A DNA stretch of 63,201 bases, taken from assembly GCA_001724265.1 (NCBI GenBank), contig MEDY01000144.1:1-63201 (forward strand). Reading direction: 5' to 3'. The first letter of the stretch is position 1; each line of letters starts with the position of its first letter. Positions 1 to 10,351 of this stretch are shown here, piece after piece. The notes beneath the pieces are model-generated. The model searched no databases. It was not told the DNA's origin and saw nothing but the letters and a program-made list of their open reading frames with translations. This DNA comes from Rhizaria sp. SCN 62-66. Lineage: Eukaryota; Rhizaria, unplaced. Position numbers and translations under genes: made by a program.

Positions 1-390
1 CACCTTTATATACCCGCCCCGAAACGACCGTGGGTGGTGTTTGCCCCAGTGTGAGCCTGTGAGACTTGGTGTTTTATGCAGAATGTCGGTTGTGACAACA
101 GCAGCAGGTAAAAAACAGATAAAACGAAGCCAAAAAACCTGCACAGTTGCAAATAAAATCCCACTCAAGAATGTTGTGGTGCCGAGGCGCGTATATGATC
201 AAACAGCTGAAAACAGCTGCGTTAGGATCGGAGCTTGTGGGGTGCTTTTGCTGAGGCGGACCCGGTAGGATCAAGACCAAAAGTAATGAATGCAATATTT
301 ACGTATTACAAGTACTCAATCCAACGAGTCAGAGGTACGAGGATTGTAAGCGTATTACGGAGTAGGTTGGAACTTCCGAACATCAAGAAC
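1..390. other. Left edge, no supported gene
   Basis: Only short overlapping open frames on both strands, none with the strong GC-rich third-position bias of the confident genes. It may hold the 3' end of the doubtful minus-strand gene that follows. I see no RNA gene or repeat here. Confidence 0.4.
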
Positions 391-1091
391 TTAAGCTGAG
401 GCAAGCATATAAATAAGCAGCGTCGAGTGGAGAGCTCGTCCTGGTTTTGGTGATATACCGGCCTGCTCGGGTACGCACGACATAACATGGCCAACAGACA
501 CAGCTCCGCGCAGCAGCCTCACAGGACTCGGCTTGAAGACGATGAACCATGGCGTATCATGTGACCCATGATCTTTCACAGACTTCTCGGGATCGATGCT
601 ACGGGGATACATCAACACTGTGCCGACGGGGTGCGTTGCAGCCGCGTCATCAACGCCCCGCGCAGCTGGATTTGTGTACTCGTCATAGACGATGTTGCTT
701 TTCGGAAGTGACAAGGGTGTAGTTGCTTATGAAAGAGTAACGCTGTCATAGTGCAGTGCGATTAACGGCAAGACGTCACAGTGTCTTGACCGGCCGGCGT
801 GAGGCGTCTGTGAAGCCTGCAACCAGGCGCGTGATTTGCCGCCGCCATGCGGAAGTGGGGTGCACTGCATTTAGTCGTCACATCGTCAAGCCGGATCACC
901 ATACTGTACGGGTCATGCAGATTAGACATCGCGTTGTAGAGACCAAACGACATGGTGACGTCAGACTTCATGTTGTCCCTCGCGAACACAAGAATGGGCT
1001 CGCGCGCTTTGACTTGCAGCAGTGCAAGCATTGCTGGGAACGGCGTGACGTTGGTCCGAATTGGGGCAGGGTGGGCCGCATACTTGGTCAT
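391..1091 (-). CDS. Doubtful minus-strand gene or gene remnant in two open blocks
   Basis: Two adjacent minus-strand open blocks look protein-like. The first runs from ATG 1091 to about 762 and contains FGLYNAMSNLHDPYSMVIRL. The second runs from about 714 to 391 and contains DTPWFIVFKP and GTVLMYPRSID. They are in different frames, so joining them needs an intron or a frameshift. I find no GTACGT donor between them, unlike the other genes. Composition is less GC-rich and lacks the Ala/Ser tracts of the neighbours. This could be a low-expression gene with unresolved introns, a decayed gene, or a sequence of foreign origin. I recognise no family. Confidence 0.25.
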
Positions 1092-1512
1092 ACAGCTCTG
1101 TACGTGTTATTGGTCCCAGGTTATGTACAACCTCAAAATAAACTCGAATCAACACAAACTAAAGGGTTGACACGCAATAGCTACCAAAAGTCCGCATACA
1201 CTTGATTAAAATCGAAAATAATAAGTGTACATGATTGTAATTTAAAATTAGTTCATGCGATTGGCACGCGGACCTGCAAGACTCCCAACGGTCAAAAAGT
1301 TGTTTGCCAAAGAACCATCCTCAATGTTGCTCAAACACCTGAACCTGATCGTCAGCAAGGCATCTAACGCCTGAAATCTACTGTCAAGTTTGCGTGAAAT
1401 AAGTTTCTTCACTAATACTATTGCACTCTTTGTTTCTATTTTAGTAGCTCGCCTTCTTTTCCCGACAGCTCCCTCTTCCCTTCCCAATCAACCTTTATCC
1501 TTGAGTCATCCA
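1092..1512. other. Upstream region of the coiled-coil gene
   Basis: AT-rich stretch, then a pyrimidine-rich run just before the ATG at 1513. It probably holds the promoter and 5' UTR of the plus-strand gene, and perhaps that of the doubtful minus-strand gene. A frame stays open from 1390, but the composition changes sharply at 1513, so I treat 1390-1512 as untranslated. No defined promoter element is recognisable. Confidence 0.4.
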
Positions 1513-3174
1513 ATGGCCCACCGCGAGCCTAAGTCCTCCACAGCTGCGGACCCTGTCGCGCGTCGTACGCGCGCAGCAGTTTCATCCGCGCCGTCTGCAT
1601 CTGGATCCAGCGGCAACTTTGCCTCGACACAAGGCGCTGGTAACGGCGGCAACGGCTCCAGCTCCGTCGGCGCCGTCGTCTCGTCGTCGTCGTCGGCGGG
1701 CCGCACCATGGCAGACTGGCGCAAGCTCGAGAGCGATCTTCTCTCTAGCAACGCCGCGCTGCGCCGCCACGTGGAGGAGCTAGAGAGCAAGCTGTCCGCC
1801 ACGGCGTCGCTGGCGATGACCCGCGAGGCGGAGCTGGAGAGCGTCATCACGGAGCAGCACAACGCCATCGGCCAGCTCCAGGCGCACGCGGCCACCGCGC
1901 AGGCCGCGGCGACAGACCGCGCAGCCGCGCTTGAGGGCGAGGTCGCTGTGGTGTCCGCCGCGCGCGACGCCGCGGTGGCGGAGCTGCGGCGCAAGACGGA
2001 GTCGCTGTCGGCGCGCGTGCAGGCGCTGCTCGACGACCGGCACCGCTTCGAGGCGCGGCTCGAGAGCGCCGGCGTCGACGTCGTGGCCGCCGCGCAGATG
2101 CAGAGGCTCGACGGGTCGATTGTCGCGCCGCCGGCCGCGGGAAGTGGCAACGGCTGGGCGGCCAGCGAGGGCCTCGCCAAGGGCGGGATTGGGTCCGACG
2201 CCTACAGCGCCCACTCAGATGTACGACATATTATCATATCTTTTATCAGCAATAATGATGCAATCGAAGGCAGATGTACAGTTTTTTACTCGAACGATTC
2301 ACTCGTCTGAAATTAATTTATGTTAATATTCACTGACCACATCGATATGCGATAATGCTTTGTTTTGTTTCATCTTTCACAGTCGCTCGACTCGCTGCTG
2401 ACGTCGATGCGTGCGGCTCGCGAGCGCATAGTCTCGGTGCGCCACCGCTTCGAGAGCTCCGCGGCCGCGCTGTCTGCAACACAGGATCCCGCGCTGCCGC
2501 CGGCGAGCCCTGCGCGGCTCAAGGTGCGCTCGCGCCTCGCCGCGGCCGCGGCCGCTGCCGTGGCCGCCGCGAGCGAGGCCGCCGACGCCAACGCCACCGC
2601 GCTCGGTCGCAGCTTTGACAGCGACCTTAACTCGAGCCGCATCGCCCTGGCCGCCAGCTCTGCCGCCGCCGCCGCCGCCGCTGCGGGAGCCTTTTTGGGC
2701 ACCCCCGGCAAGTCTGGGCACCCGTTCCCGCCGCCCGTGAGCGCCGTCAAGAGCCGGTTCGGCGGCAACGGCTCTCGCGGGTACGACCATGCGAGTGTGG
2801 CCGCCGACACAGACCCCGAGTTCGACCACGATGCCCAGGCTGAGGCTGAGGGCGACGTGTACGCCGAGACGGACGCGGTTGAGGGCGACGCCGGCTACAC
2901 CGCCGAGGGCGACGCCGTTGACGTGCAGGCGGACGCGGAGGCGTTTGAGGGAGCTGAGGGAGACGCCAACGGCGCCGGCAATGAGTATTACGACGATGAC
3001 CAGAGTGGCCAGGCCAACGGGGCGAACGGCGACGAGGACTACGACAACGGCGACGCCCAAGGTCCATACGCTGGCGAGGGTGACGACGCGGCTGCGTACG
3101 ACGGCCAGGGCGATGAGTACGACCAGGGCGAGGGAGACGAGGTTGATGACCATCACTCCTACGCCAACCAGTGA
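1513..3174 (+). CDS. Coiled-coil protein with acidic Tyr/Gly/Asp-rich tail, function unknown
   Basis: Two exons, 1513-2220 and 2383-3174, give 499 residues. The 162-nt intron starts GTACGA, ends CAG and is phase 0. An Ser/Ala-rich head of about 65 residues precedes a heptad-like coiled coil (about residues 70-200, with WRKLESDLLSSNAALRRHVE). A second helical patch at the start of exon 2 contains SLDSLLTSMRAARERI. Ala-rich linkers follow, then a strongly acidic C-terminal tail with repeated GDA/EGD/YD units. The stop is TGA. The start was set at 1513, where coding composition begins. The coiled coil suggests a structural or scaffold role, but no family is recognised. The gene converges on DNAAF3 across about 200 nt. 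Confidence 0.85.
2221..2382 (+). other. Intron of the coiled-coil gene
   Basis: Donor GTACGA at 2221, acceptor ending ttcacag at 2382, phase 0. It is AT-rich compared with the GC-rich flanking exons and contains stop codons in the reading frame. Both exons stay open on either side in the same phase. Confidence 0.85.
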
Positions 3175-3274
3175 GCGCAAGTTGTATGTTTTACGCCAGT
3201 GAGTAACTTGCGGCTTGCGGTACCGTACCGAAGGGCCAGTTGACGTATCCAGATATCAATGTAGAAAAGCCTTG

Positions 3275-3280
3275 TTTATT
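3275..3280 (-). terminator. Candidate polyadenylation signal of DNAAF3
   Basis: An AATAAA hexamer on the minus strand, about 100 nt downstream of the DNAAF3 TAA. Placement suits a eukaryotic poly(A) signal, but the motif is short and whether this organism uses AATAAA is unknown. Confidence 0.35.
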
Positions 3281-3382
3281 TCCCACAATTACAATACAAA
3301 GTACATGTACAGTACAACATGACAGTGAAAACTCAATAACCGTTGACATGTTTTATGATACATGTGGCATCTTAATCACGCC

Positions 3383-4123
3383 TTATTCCGGCTGGTCAGG
3401 ATCATACGCACTCTCAGTCACGGCCGCAGCCGCAGTGCCGACTTCAGTGACAGCATCAGACTCAGCGTCACCAGTAGCCGCGCTTGCACTCGCATTCGGG
3501 GCAATGGGGCGCTCCTTGGCGGAAAGTTTAGCCGCCTTCATTGCGGCCACAGCGCTGCGCTGCTCCTGCCTCGCCTTCGCCCACGCGTTGCCACTTGCGC
3601 CCACACTGCTCACGCCCACACTGCTGGCGCTCGCGCTCGCGTCTGACCCGCCGGCAGCTGTCGCACCGGCTCCATTGCCGCCACCAGTCTCAGCGCTGCT
3701 TGTGACTTGCGCCGGCTTCGCTTGGAACACGAAGCTGATGCGGGCGCGCTGGTCGGGCAAGCTGGCGTACGCTGCGTCAACCTCAGCTGCAGCCTTCTCG
3801 GCAGCCGCCTTGGCGCGCGCCGCCATCGCCTTGGTCGCCTCCAGGCTCGCATTTGCCTGCTTGTCGCCCGTACTTGCAGCGGCAGCGGCGGCGACGGCGG
3901 TGTCGGCAGCGGCCGCGGTCTCGGCGGCAGCAGCGGCCGCCTTGGCAGCCGCGTCCGCCTTGGCGGCGTCCGCGGTCGCCAGCGCGTCCTCGGTGGACCG
4001 GCGGCCGTGCGAGGCAAATAAGCGCAGTGGGAGACGCAGCGGCAGGCAGTGCAGCGGGGGCGGGACCAGGAGGGTCACCGCAGTGCCGGCTGCGTCACCG
4101 CTCTCCGCAGTGACAGTGTAATC

Positions 4124-4155
<32 letters not shown>

Positions 4156-7100
4156 CGTTAGAAGTGCTGCTTGTGGGGCGCAATGTGACTGTGATCACGA
4201 GAGGAGTCGTCATTAACGCCAGCGCAGCGGCCGCAGTCGCTTCTTCGCTCGGCAATAGCAGAGGGTCCTTCGTGGGGTGGCCCTCGCGCACGCGCTTGCG
4301 GCGGGCCACGCGACCAGACTTCGAGCCATCAGCAGCATCGCTCTTGTTCGCGGCGGTGCCGGAGTCGGAGTGGTCAGCGTCAGAGTCGGTGTCGGAGTCG
4401 GAATCGGGCTTAAGCACCTTATTCTTCTGCTTATTATCAGTACTGCCCGCGTTATTCGCACCGCTGCTCTCCGGGTCATTGAACCGGGGCACCGCGGCCG
4501 CGCGCTCAAGCATCTTGACGCTCGCGCCGAACACACTGAGCCCAGTCGCGGAACTGTCATTGGCGCTCTTCAGCGCTGTGTCGCGACGTGACCACGCCTG
4601 GAAGCCTTGGTTCGCTGCAAGAGATGTGACGTTGGTCACGAACGCAGCGCGCTGGGCCTCGGGCAAAGGGACGTGTTTCAGGGTCTCGAGTGTGAGCACA
4701 GTGGTAGTCAGCGGATACGCCGACAAGGACTTCCCGGATTCAGCCGCGCTACTAACAAGGGCAGTGCTGTTGCTCTCTGAATGTGACTGTGAGTATGCGA
4801 AAGGCGAGAGGTTGTACGACTTAAGACGCATCGCAGCGTCAATACCGCAAATAATGCGGCTAAACCTCAAAACACCCGCCTTAGTCTCAGCCACCTCGCA
4901 CACATTCACGTCCGCCTCAGATTCAACAGCGGCACTGGTGTTGCCGTGGTCCCCGCTGCCGAGTGCGACGCGGGAGCGCACGCGCGCGTTGTGCGACTGC
5001 AGCCGGTCGAGCGCGTCCTGTCCCGGCGGCAGCAGCACGACGCGGAGTCCGTACTCGCGGTGGTTGTAGCCAATGCCGAAGCCGTAGCGGCCACCGGCGC
5101 CGTAAACCGCGGCGGGCGAGCTGCTCGCGCCGGCATGGGCACTACGCGGGAGCGACTGTGAGCCGAACACATACTCGGGCGAGAACGCGGAGACCGTGTA
5201 CGGCACAGGCTTAGTGCCGCTGCTCACAGTCATCTTAGTCTCACTGCCCACTTCCTCGACCTTTGCCGACTCAGCCGCGGGGGCGCTTGCGACAACGCGG
5301 CGGAGAGAAGCGGGCTCCGGGGGAACAGTGCCGAAGTCTAAAGCGTGCAACTGGCGGGTCAGAGCGTTCTCGGCAAGAACGACGACGGATTTGATATGCT
5401 AAAATTTACAAGCAAGACAAACGGAAGGCATAGAGCAAAAGAATAAATAATATTTGTGAGAAAAAATTCGAAAAGTAGAAGAGATCGAGAATTTACGAAT
5501 CACAAAATTAGGTTCGACAGAGACATAGCTGTGCACGTACCTGCTTGTTCCGAACCTCGAAGCCGTCCCGGTGGAGGTCCTCGACGCCCCACGCAAACCA
5601 GGGCCCGACGATGACGTCGCCCCAGTACCCCGGCAGACTGTACCGGCCCAGCCCCGCGGCCGCGGCCACGGCGCGGGCCCCGATCGCGGGCCCGCCGCGC
5701 TTGCCCCCAGCCACTGTGGCAAGTCCGGCGTTCATGCGGGCGAAGCCGCCGCTGTACTGACCGTGCGCGCCGCCGCTGCCACCGGCCTCGCCGCTGCTGC
5801 CAGCGGCGGCCGCGGACTCGGCGGATGCCACTGTGCGCACGTGGGTGACGGAAGAGCCATCGAACAACCCGCGCTGCTGCTACTGCTGCTGCTGCGGGCC
5901 GCTGCCGCCGTTGTTCTGGGTCGAGTAGCGCGAGCGCGAAGCCGCGGTGGACACGTCGGTGGCCTCACGGCGCGAGATAAGCGTCGAGTTCGACCACACA
6001 AACGCGCCGCTGCCGGCCGGGACTGCGGCGGCAGCGCTGTTGAGCGCAATAGAGTTACCGCTATCGTGACTTGGCCCTGCACTCGCAGAGCCAGCGCTCG
6101 CAGGCGTAAGGGTGTTACACAGATTAGACTGAGAGAGCGGGTTCTGCTCGCCATTGCGCGCGGTCGCGGGGGTCTTGTTCGTCGGCTCGTCCTCATAGGC
6201 CTGCCCAGTCTCGCGCCAGCGCTTGTAGTTCCACCCGTGCACGACGGAACACGTGCCCTGCAGCCGGAACGTGAGGTCGAAGTCGAACAAGTTAAGCCGC
6301 GAGTCAAAGCGCTGACCCAGATACGCGCGGACACGCGTGTCGCGCAGCTTCGCAAGAGAGAGCACTGACGCGGAGGGCGCGAGGGACGACGACGGGGGCA
6401 GCGCAGCGGGGTTCGGGGTGAAGGGCGGAGGCGGGGGATAATACAGAGGGAAAGGCGAGACGACGAAGTCCGCCGCGTCATCAGCAACCTTGCTCTCAGA
6501 GCTGGCACTCGGAGCTGCCGTCGCGCTCGCGCTAGCGCTCGAGCTTGCGCTCGCGCTGGCGCCAGTCATAGCCTTGGGCTTGGCCACCGTGGTCTTCTTC
6601 GACTTCTTGCGCTTAACGTCACCAGCGGAACTGTCCTCTGTGATAAACAGGCCGAAGCGCGCCATCACACTGGCAGAGTCGCCGTCGTCGTCATCGTCTG
6701 CAGCAGCAACAGCCTGAGAAGCAGTCTTGTCAGAAACAGTGGTCGTAGCATCCGCAACAGACTTACCAGTGCTCTCAGATGTAGCAGCAGGTGTCGTCTT
6801 ATTCTTAGTGTTCACGCTGCCCACCGCGGCTGCACTGCTACCGTGGCCGTCATCCTTGATCGAGCCAGCGCGGCCGCCCTTCGCGTTCGCGAGCGTGGCG
6901 GCTTCAAGCGCAACAACCCGGCGCTGCCACTTGGCCCACCGGGCGCGCTCCTCGCGCATGCCCGCCGACACCATGCGCACAACTCCGGCCCGCCCCTCTT
7001 GGTGCCCGCCCGGCACATGTGCCGCCGCCGCGGGGCCTGTGGTTAAGTCGGGGTCGGCGGTGACGCTCTCGTCGCCGTTGCTCCCACTCAGGCTAGAGCT

Positions 7101-7988
7101 AATGTTCGTAGTGCCGCTGCCGCTGCTGCCGCCGCTGCCGCTGCCGCTGCTGTTGCTGCTGTTGACTGCGGTTGAGATGGTGCCCGCGGCGGCGCCGACC
7201 CAGTCCCTGATCACGGTCGCAAGGTCGTCCTTCTCGCGGCCCTTGAGCCAGGCAACGTCGACGAGCGGCGCGAGCGGGCCGGTCTCCTCCTCGACGAGCA
7301 GCAGCACACGTGGCACAGCGCGCGCGGCCAGGTAGTGGTACTGCGGCCACGTCAGCAGCGCGTTGCTGTGCAGCGCGAGCAGCAAGCGCGCGCGGACCGG
7401 CGCTGAGAGCGCCTCGTCGGTGGCGACCGTGAGCAGCAGGCAGTGGCGCGCCAGCCCCTCTAGAGAGGGCTCCGCGGTGTAGAGCGCAACGTGCTCACGG
7501 TCGGGCTCACGGGCGTCGCTAGGAGCACTCGTGATGGAGGCGCTTGCAGGGGCGATGGCGCGGCGCCAGCGCGGCAGCTGCGACAAGGTGTGAATGGTGT
7601 GGCGGGCGTCGCCAGCGTGGAGCTGGAGCATGTTCAGAGCTGCCGTGGGAGTAAACGAAGTTGCTGTGGAAGGCCCTGCGTTCGTGAGAGAAGAAGCTGA
7701 GGCTGCGCTGCTGCTGCAGTGCGACAAGAGCGCGGTCGCGGAGGACTTTGCTGCGCTCAGATCAACGGTGCCAGTGCTGGTATTGTTGGCTACCGCAGCC
7801 AGATGCGGGGCAAAGATCGCTGTGGCTGCAGCATTGAGTGTAGTGAGGTCGACTGAGGGATGCGTGAAGAGTGGCTGTGAGTCACCTCCGTCGACGTACA
7901 TCCGGTCCAGCAGGTCGACAGAAGGGGAAAAACCCCAGAAGTTGGGGTGCCCAATACCTTCAGCCTCAGACTGGCCGTTAGGGTTCAT
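3383..7988 (-). CDS. DNAAF3: Dynein axonemal assembly factor 3, much enlarged, with an in-frame TAG
   Basis: DNAAF3 works in the cytoplasm to pre-assemble axonemal dynein arms. Exon 1 is 7988-5541 and exon 2 is 5398-3383, with a phase-0 GTACGT..TAG intron; 1487 residues in all. The N-terminus FWGFSPSVDLL (residues 17-27) matches the family's WWGLSP-type opening. It is followed by an ARHCLLLTVATDEALS block, then RVRAYLGQRFDSR and KRWRETGQAYE (about residues 550-600), and YWGDVIVGPWFAWG from residue 788. These are DUF4470-type landmarks. Exon 2 carries the DUF4471-type half, including RIICGIDAAMRLKSYNLS. Codon 703 (5882-5880) is TAG inside a Gln run; the conserved YWGD block and all of exon 2 lie beyond it in the same frame. 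Animal DNAAF3 is near 540 residues, and the excess here is low-complexity sequence. The stop is TAA. The family call is strong, and it implies motile cilia with dynein arms. Confidence 0.92.
5399..5540 (-). other. DNAAF3: DNAAF3 intron
   Basis: Minus strand: donor GTACGT at 5540-5535, acceptor TTTTAG ending at 5399, 142 nt, phase 0. It joins codons for EVRNKQ and HIKSVVVLAEN, which fits the family's continuous domain across this point. Confidence 0.88.
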
Positions 7989-8492
7989 TGCAGAAAGACT
8001 TTGACGTGCAAGATCTGACTAAGGGGTGGGGGAAACTGGAGATTGTAGGAGTGTCGAGAGCTCTGCAGAAAAATAGCCAGGAAACAGCATATTGTGAGAA
8101 CTTCAGGGATATAATAAAGTAAATAAGTACAAGCGTCACGATTGCTGATCATATCCATCAGATATCACTATTGACGATGATATGAGCTCTTTATACTCAT
8201 TTGTTGAACGACCAACATTCAAAGTTCGAACCGTTTTTCGTTTGAGCTTCGCGAAGGTGGAGTAGCTCACAGTCAGGAAAAGGCTAATATTCAAGTTGTT
8301 TTCAATCGTGATCGATTGTATTATTGCACCGTTCGTGCATTTATTAATACAGGGACTAAATCTGTTCCATATGAACTTGTTTTTGTTTCTTCATATCATT
8401 ATCATTATTCGCAAATCCTTCATTTCCAAGACTCAACTCTGAGCGCAAACCGCGATCTCAACCTAACATCAGCATCGCACGTAGCCGCAATC
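7989..8492. other. Intergenic: DNAAF3 promoter side and 3' flank of the next minus gene
   Basis: AT-rich sequence between two minus-strand genes. It should contain the DNAAF3 promoter and 5' UTR and the 3' UTR of the 8493-9428 gene. A minus-strand AATAAA at 8345-8340 is a plausible poly(A) signal for the latter. I see no other gene. Confidence 0.5.
8340..8345 (-). terminator. Candidate polyadenylation signal
   Basis: Minus-strand AATAAA about 150 nt past the TAA of the 8493-9428 gene, in AT-rich sequence. Placement is the only support. Confidence 0.3.
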
Positions 8493-9428
8493 TTACTTGC
8501 CCTGCGCAGCGCCATCCTTGTTAGCGTTGTTGATCTCCTCGAACACCTCGACCGCGAGCGCCGAGGGCCGGCCCTTGACGTCTGGCGACGCGAAGGCGCC
8601 CTGCTCGCGGTCGCTGCGATCCCTGTGCCCGTGCTTGTTGTCGTCAGCGGAGGTGGGGACCTCGCCCCAGTCGTCGTAGGTCGTGACGGGGTACTTGACC
8701 GCGCTGCGCGGGTCGCAGTATTGCAGCACGCCCGCCTCAGTCATCAACAGCACGCCGCACCGGTCGTAGTAGCTCACGTTGACGCTCACGCCCGCGTAGC
8801 CCGCGTGCGCGTGCTCGTGCGCGTGGCCGGCGTCCGCGGCGGCCTTGCCGTGGCCGCCGGCGTGGCTGTAAGCCGCCGCCTCGCCGCAGCTCGCGCCCGC
8901 GCCGGCGTCGTTGATGCTGGTGATGGGCGTGAAGGTGTGCACCTGACGCACGCGGCCACCCTCGCTGACCGTGATCACCACGGGCGTCGCCGCCGCGTCG
9001 CCGCCCTTGCACGTGTACGGGTGCGGCAGCAGCGGCTGCGCGGTGATGTGCGTGTGCGACAGCGCCTCGTCCTGCGGCGCGCCGCCCACCAGCACGTCCG
9101 TCACGCTGCCCGCCGCGCTGTCGCTCATGGCGCTGACGTTGGGGAGGTGGAACTGGATGCCGCTGGTGCGGACGACGCTGTCGCCCGTCGTCGTGTTAAG
9201 ACGGTACGCAACGCCGCTGCCGTCGGGCGACGGGGTCAGCTTTAGGTACCACACGCGCTCGCCGATGCCGCGAAGGCCCGCGGTGCCGGCGGCGGCCGCG
9301 GCGGCCGCGGCGGTGGCGTCGTTGGTGTTGAGGGGGGAGATGAAGCGCGTGGTGCCGTTCCAGCGGCCGGAGAAAGCGCGCAGGGTGGCGAGAGCGCGGG
9401 AGTTCTGTGTGTTAATGGGCGCAGACAT
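8493..9428 (-). CDS. Unknown 311-residue protein, possibly beta-rich
   Basis: Single exon, ATG at 9428 and TAA at 8493. The N-terminus contains LRAFSGRWNGTTRF, then alternating hydrophobic/polar stretches suggesting beta strands (RVWYLKLTPSP, VSVNVSYYDRCGVLLM). An Ala run and a His/Ala/Gly-rich stretch (HEHAHAGYAG) interrupt it. The Trp-containing opening followed by strands recalls lipocalin-like or nitrobindin-like barrels, but this is only an impression and no signature is complete. There are no membrane segments or signal peptide. The gene is in tandem with DNAAF3 on the same strand. Coding confidence is good from length and codon bias; function is unknown. Confidence 0.8.
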   Translation of the reverse strand: MSAPINTQNSRALATLRAFSGRWNGTTRFISPLNTNDATAAAAAAAAGTAGLRGIGERVWYLKLTPSPDGSGVAYRLNTTTGDSVVRTSGIQFHLPNVSAMSDSAAGSVTDVLVGGAPQDEALSHTHITAQPLLPHPYTCKGGDAAATPVVITVSEGGRVRQVHTFTPITSINDAGAGASCGEAAAYSHAGGHGKAAADAGHAHEHAHAGYAGVSVNVSYYDRCGVLLMTEAGVLQYCDPRSAVKYPVTTYDDWGEVPTSADDNKHGHRDRSDREQGAFASPDVKGRPSALAVEVFEEINNANKDGAAQGK

Positions 9429-10351
9429 GACGCGAAAGGGGTACTCTTGTACTGTAGAAGAGGGGGTGTACGAATGGAGAGGGCGGAGCAGGCAGGAAAG
9501 AGTGAAAAAGTGTGAGGGGAGGGTCAGGAGAAATTAGCGGATTATGTACGTTTAGTCAAGGCTGAACGAGAGAAACGCAGAGTCATGTAAAATAGAATGG
9601 TGTTTTAATAGAAGTCCATTCAATACCAAGGCTATCTGCACTTGTATCATGGCATAGTGCAGACAGATAGCTGTTGTAGGTAGGGCGTGCCACGTGGGAT
9701 AGTCAAAACTAGAATCTACACCGATAAGTGAGCAAATTCAGGAGCGGTAAATATATAAAAATAGAACATAATAGAATGCTATCGCGCTAGTCTGGGCGTG
9801 TTGGTGTCATTTGGACTTGACGATCTGATCACGAAGGATCATGACGGGAATGTCAGTCGTTAAGCCCCTTTTTCGAGAATCTTCTGGAAGTGTCCTCGAT
9901 CGCAACATCGGCCTGCATACAAGCCGCGCTGCGGTATGTGTGCAGATATAACGCATCTTGAAGGAAACTCAAAGTAGTGATAAAACTCACTCATTTGCTG
10001 TGAATTCAAACGAAGACTAAGACACTGTGTGGAACTGTAGTGAACGGATCATCCTCGATGCATTTGTTGCTCTTCAAACGGGCAGGATCCAAACTTGTTT
10101 GTGGTGGACATCAAATAAAAGCAGACGCCATATGTAAAAAAAGCATCTTTAATCGAGTTATAAAAGAATATGCACTTTGACGACCGTGTGAAGCCAATTA
10201 TTAGCGTTAAAATAAAGAACAGTGTATAATCGTGGAGAAACCAACTTGAATAAGGAAAATTGCACGACCAAGAGATTGCCGATAAACCTTGGCAACCATC
10301 GCTATTCGAACTAGATAACACACAAGCACACAGCGCATCACATTGTCGCTA
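9429..10351. other. Intergenic region, no gene seen
   Basis: About 920 nt of AT-rich sequence between tandem minus-strand genes. It holds the promoter side of the 9428 gene and the 3' flank of the 10352-13366 gene. The only open frames are short and lack the coding bias of the neighbours. No tRNA-like or repeat structure was recognised. Confidence 0.5.

Noticed and set aside
1390-1512. N-terminal extension with a hydrophobic segment for the coiled-coil gene
   Set aside because: The stretch is AT-rich and unlike the coding sequence that begins at ATG 1513; a 5' UTR is simpler.
2377-3180. 267-residue minus-strand frame rich in Val and Leu
   Set aside because: It resembles a membrane protein only because it is the complement of acidic GAC/GAG codons in exon 2 of the coiled-coil gene.
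5880-5882. Programmed stop-codon readthrough instead of recoding
   Set aside because: The bases following the four TAGs differ (CAG, CCC, ATG, CAC), with no shared readthrough motif, and TAG is absent from all gene ends. Readthrough stays a fallback if no CUA tRNA is found.
8220-8240. GTTCGAACC sequence resembling a tRNA B box
   Set aside because: No matching A box or foldable cloverleaf was found around it.
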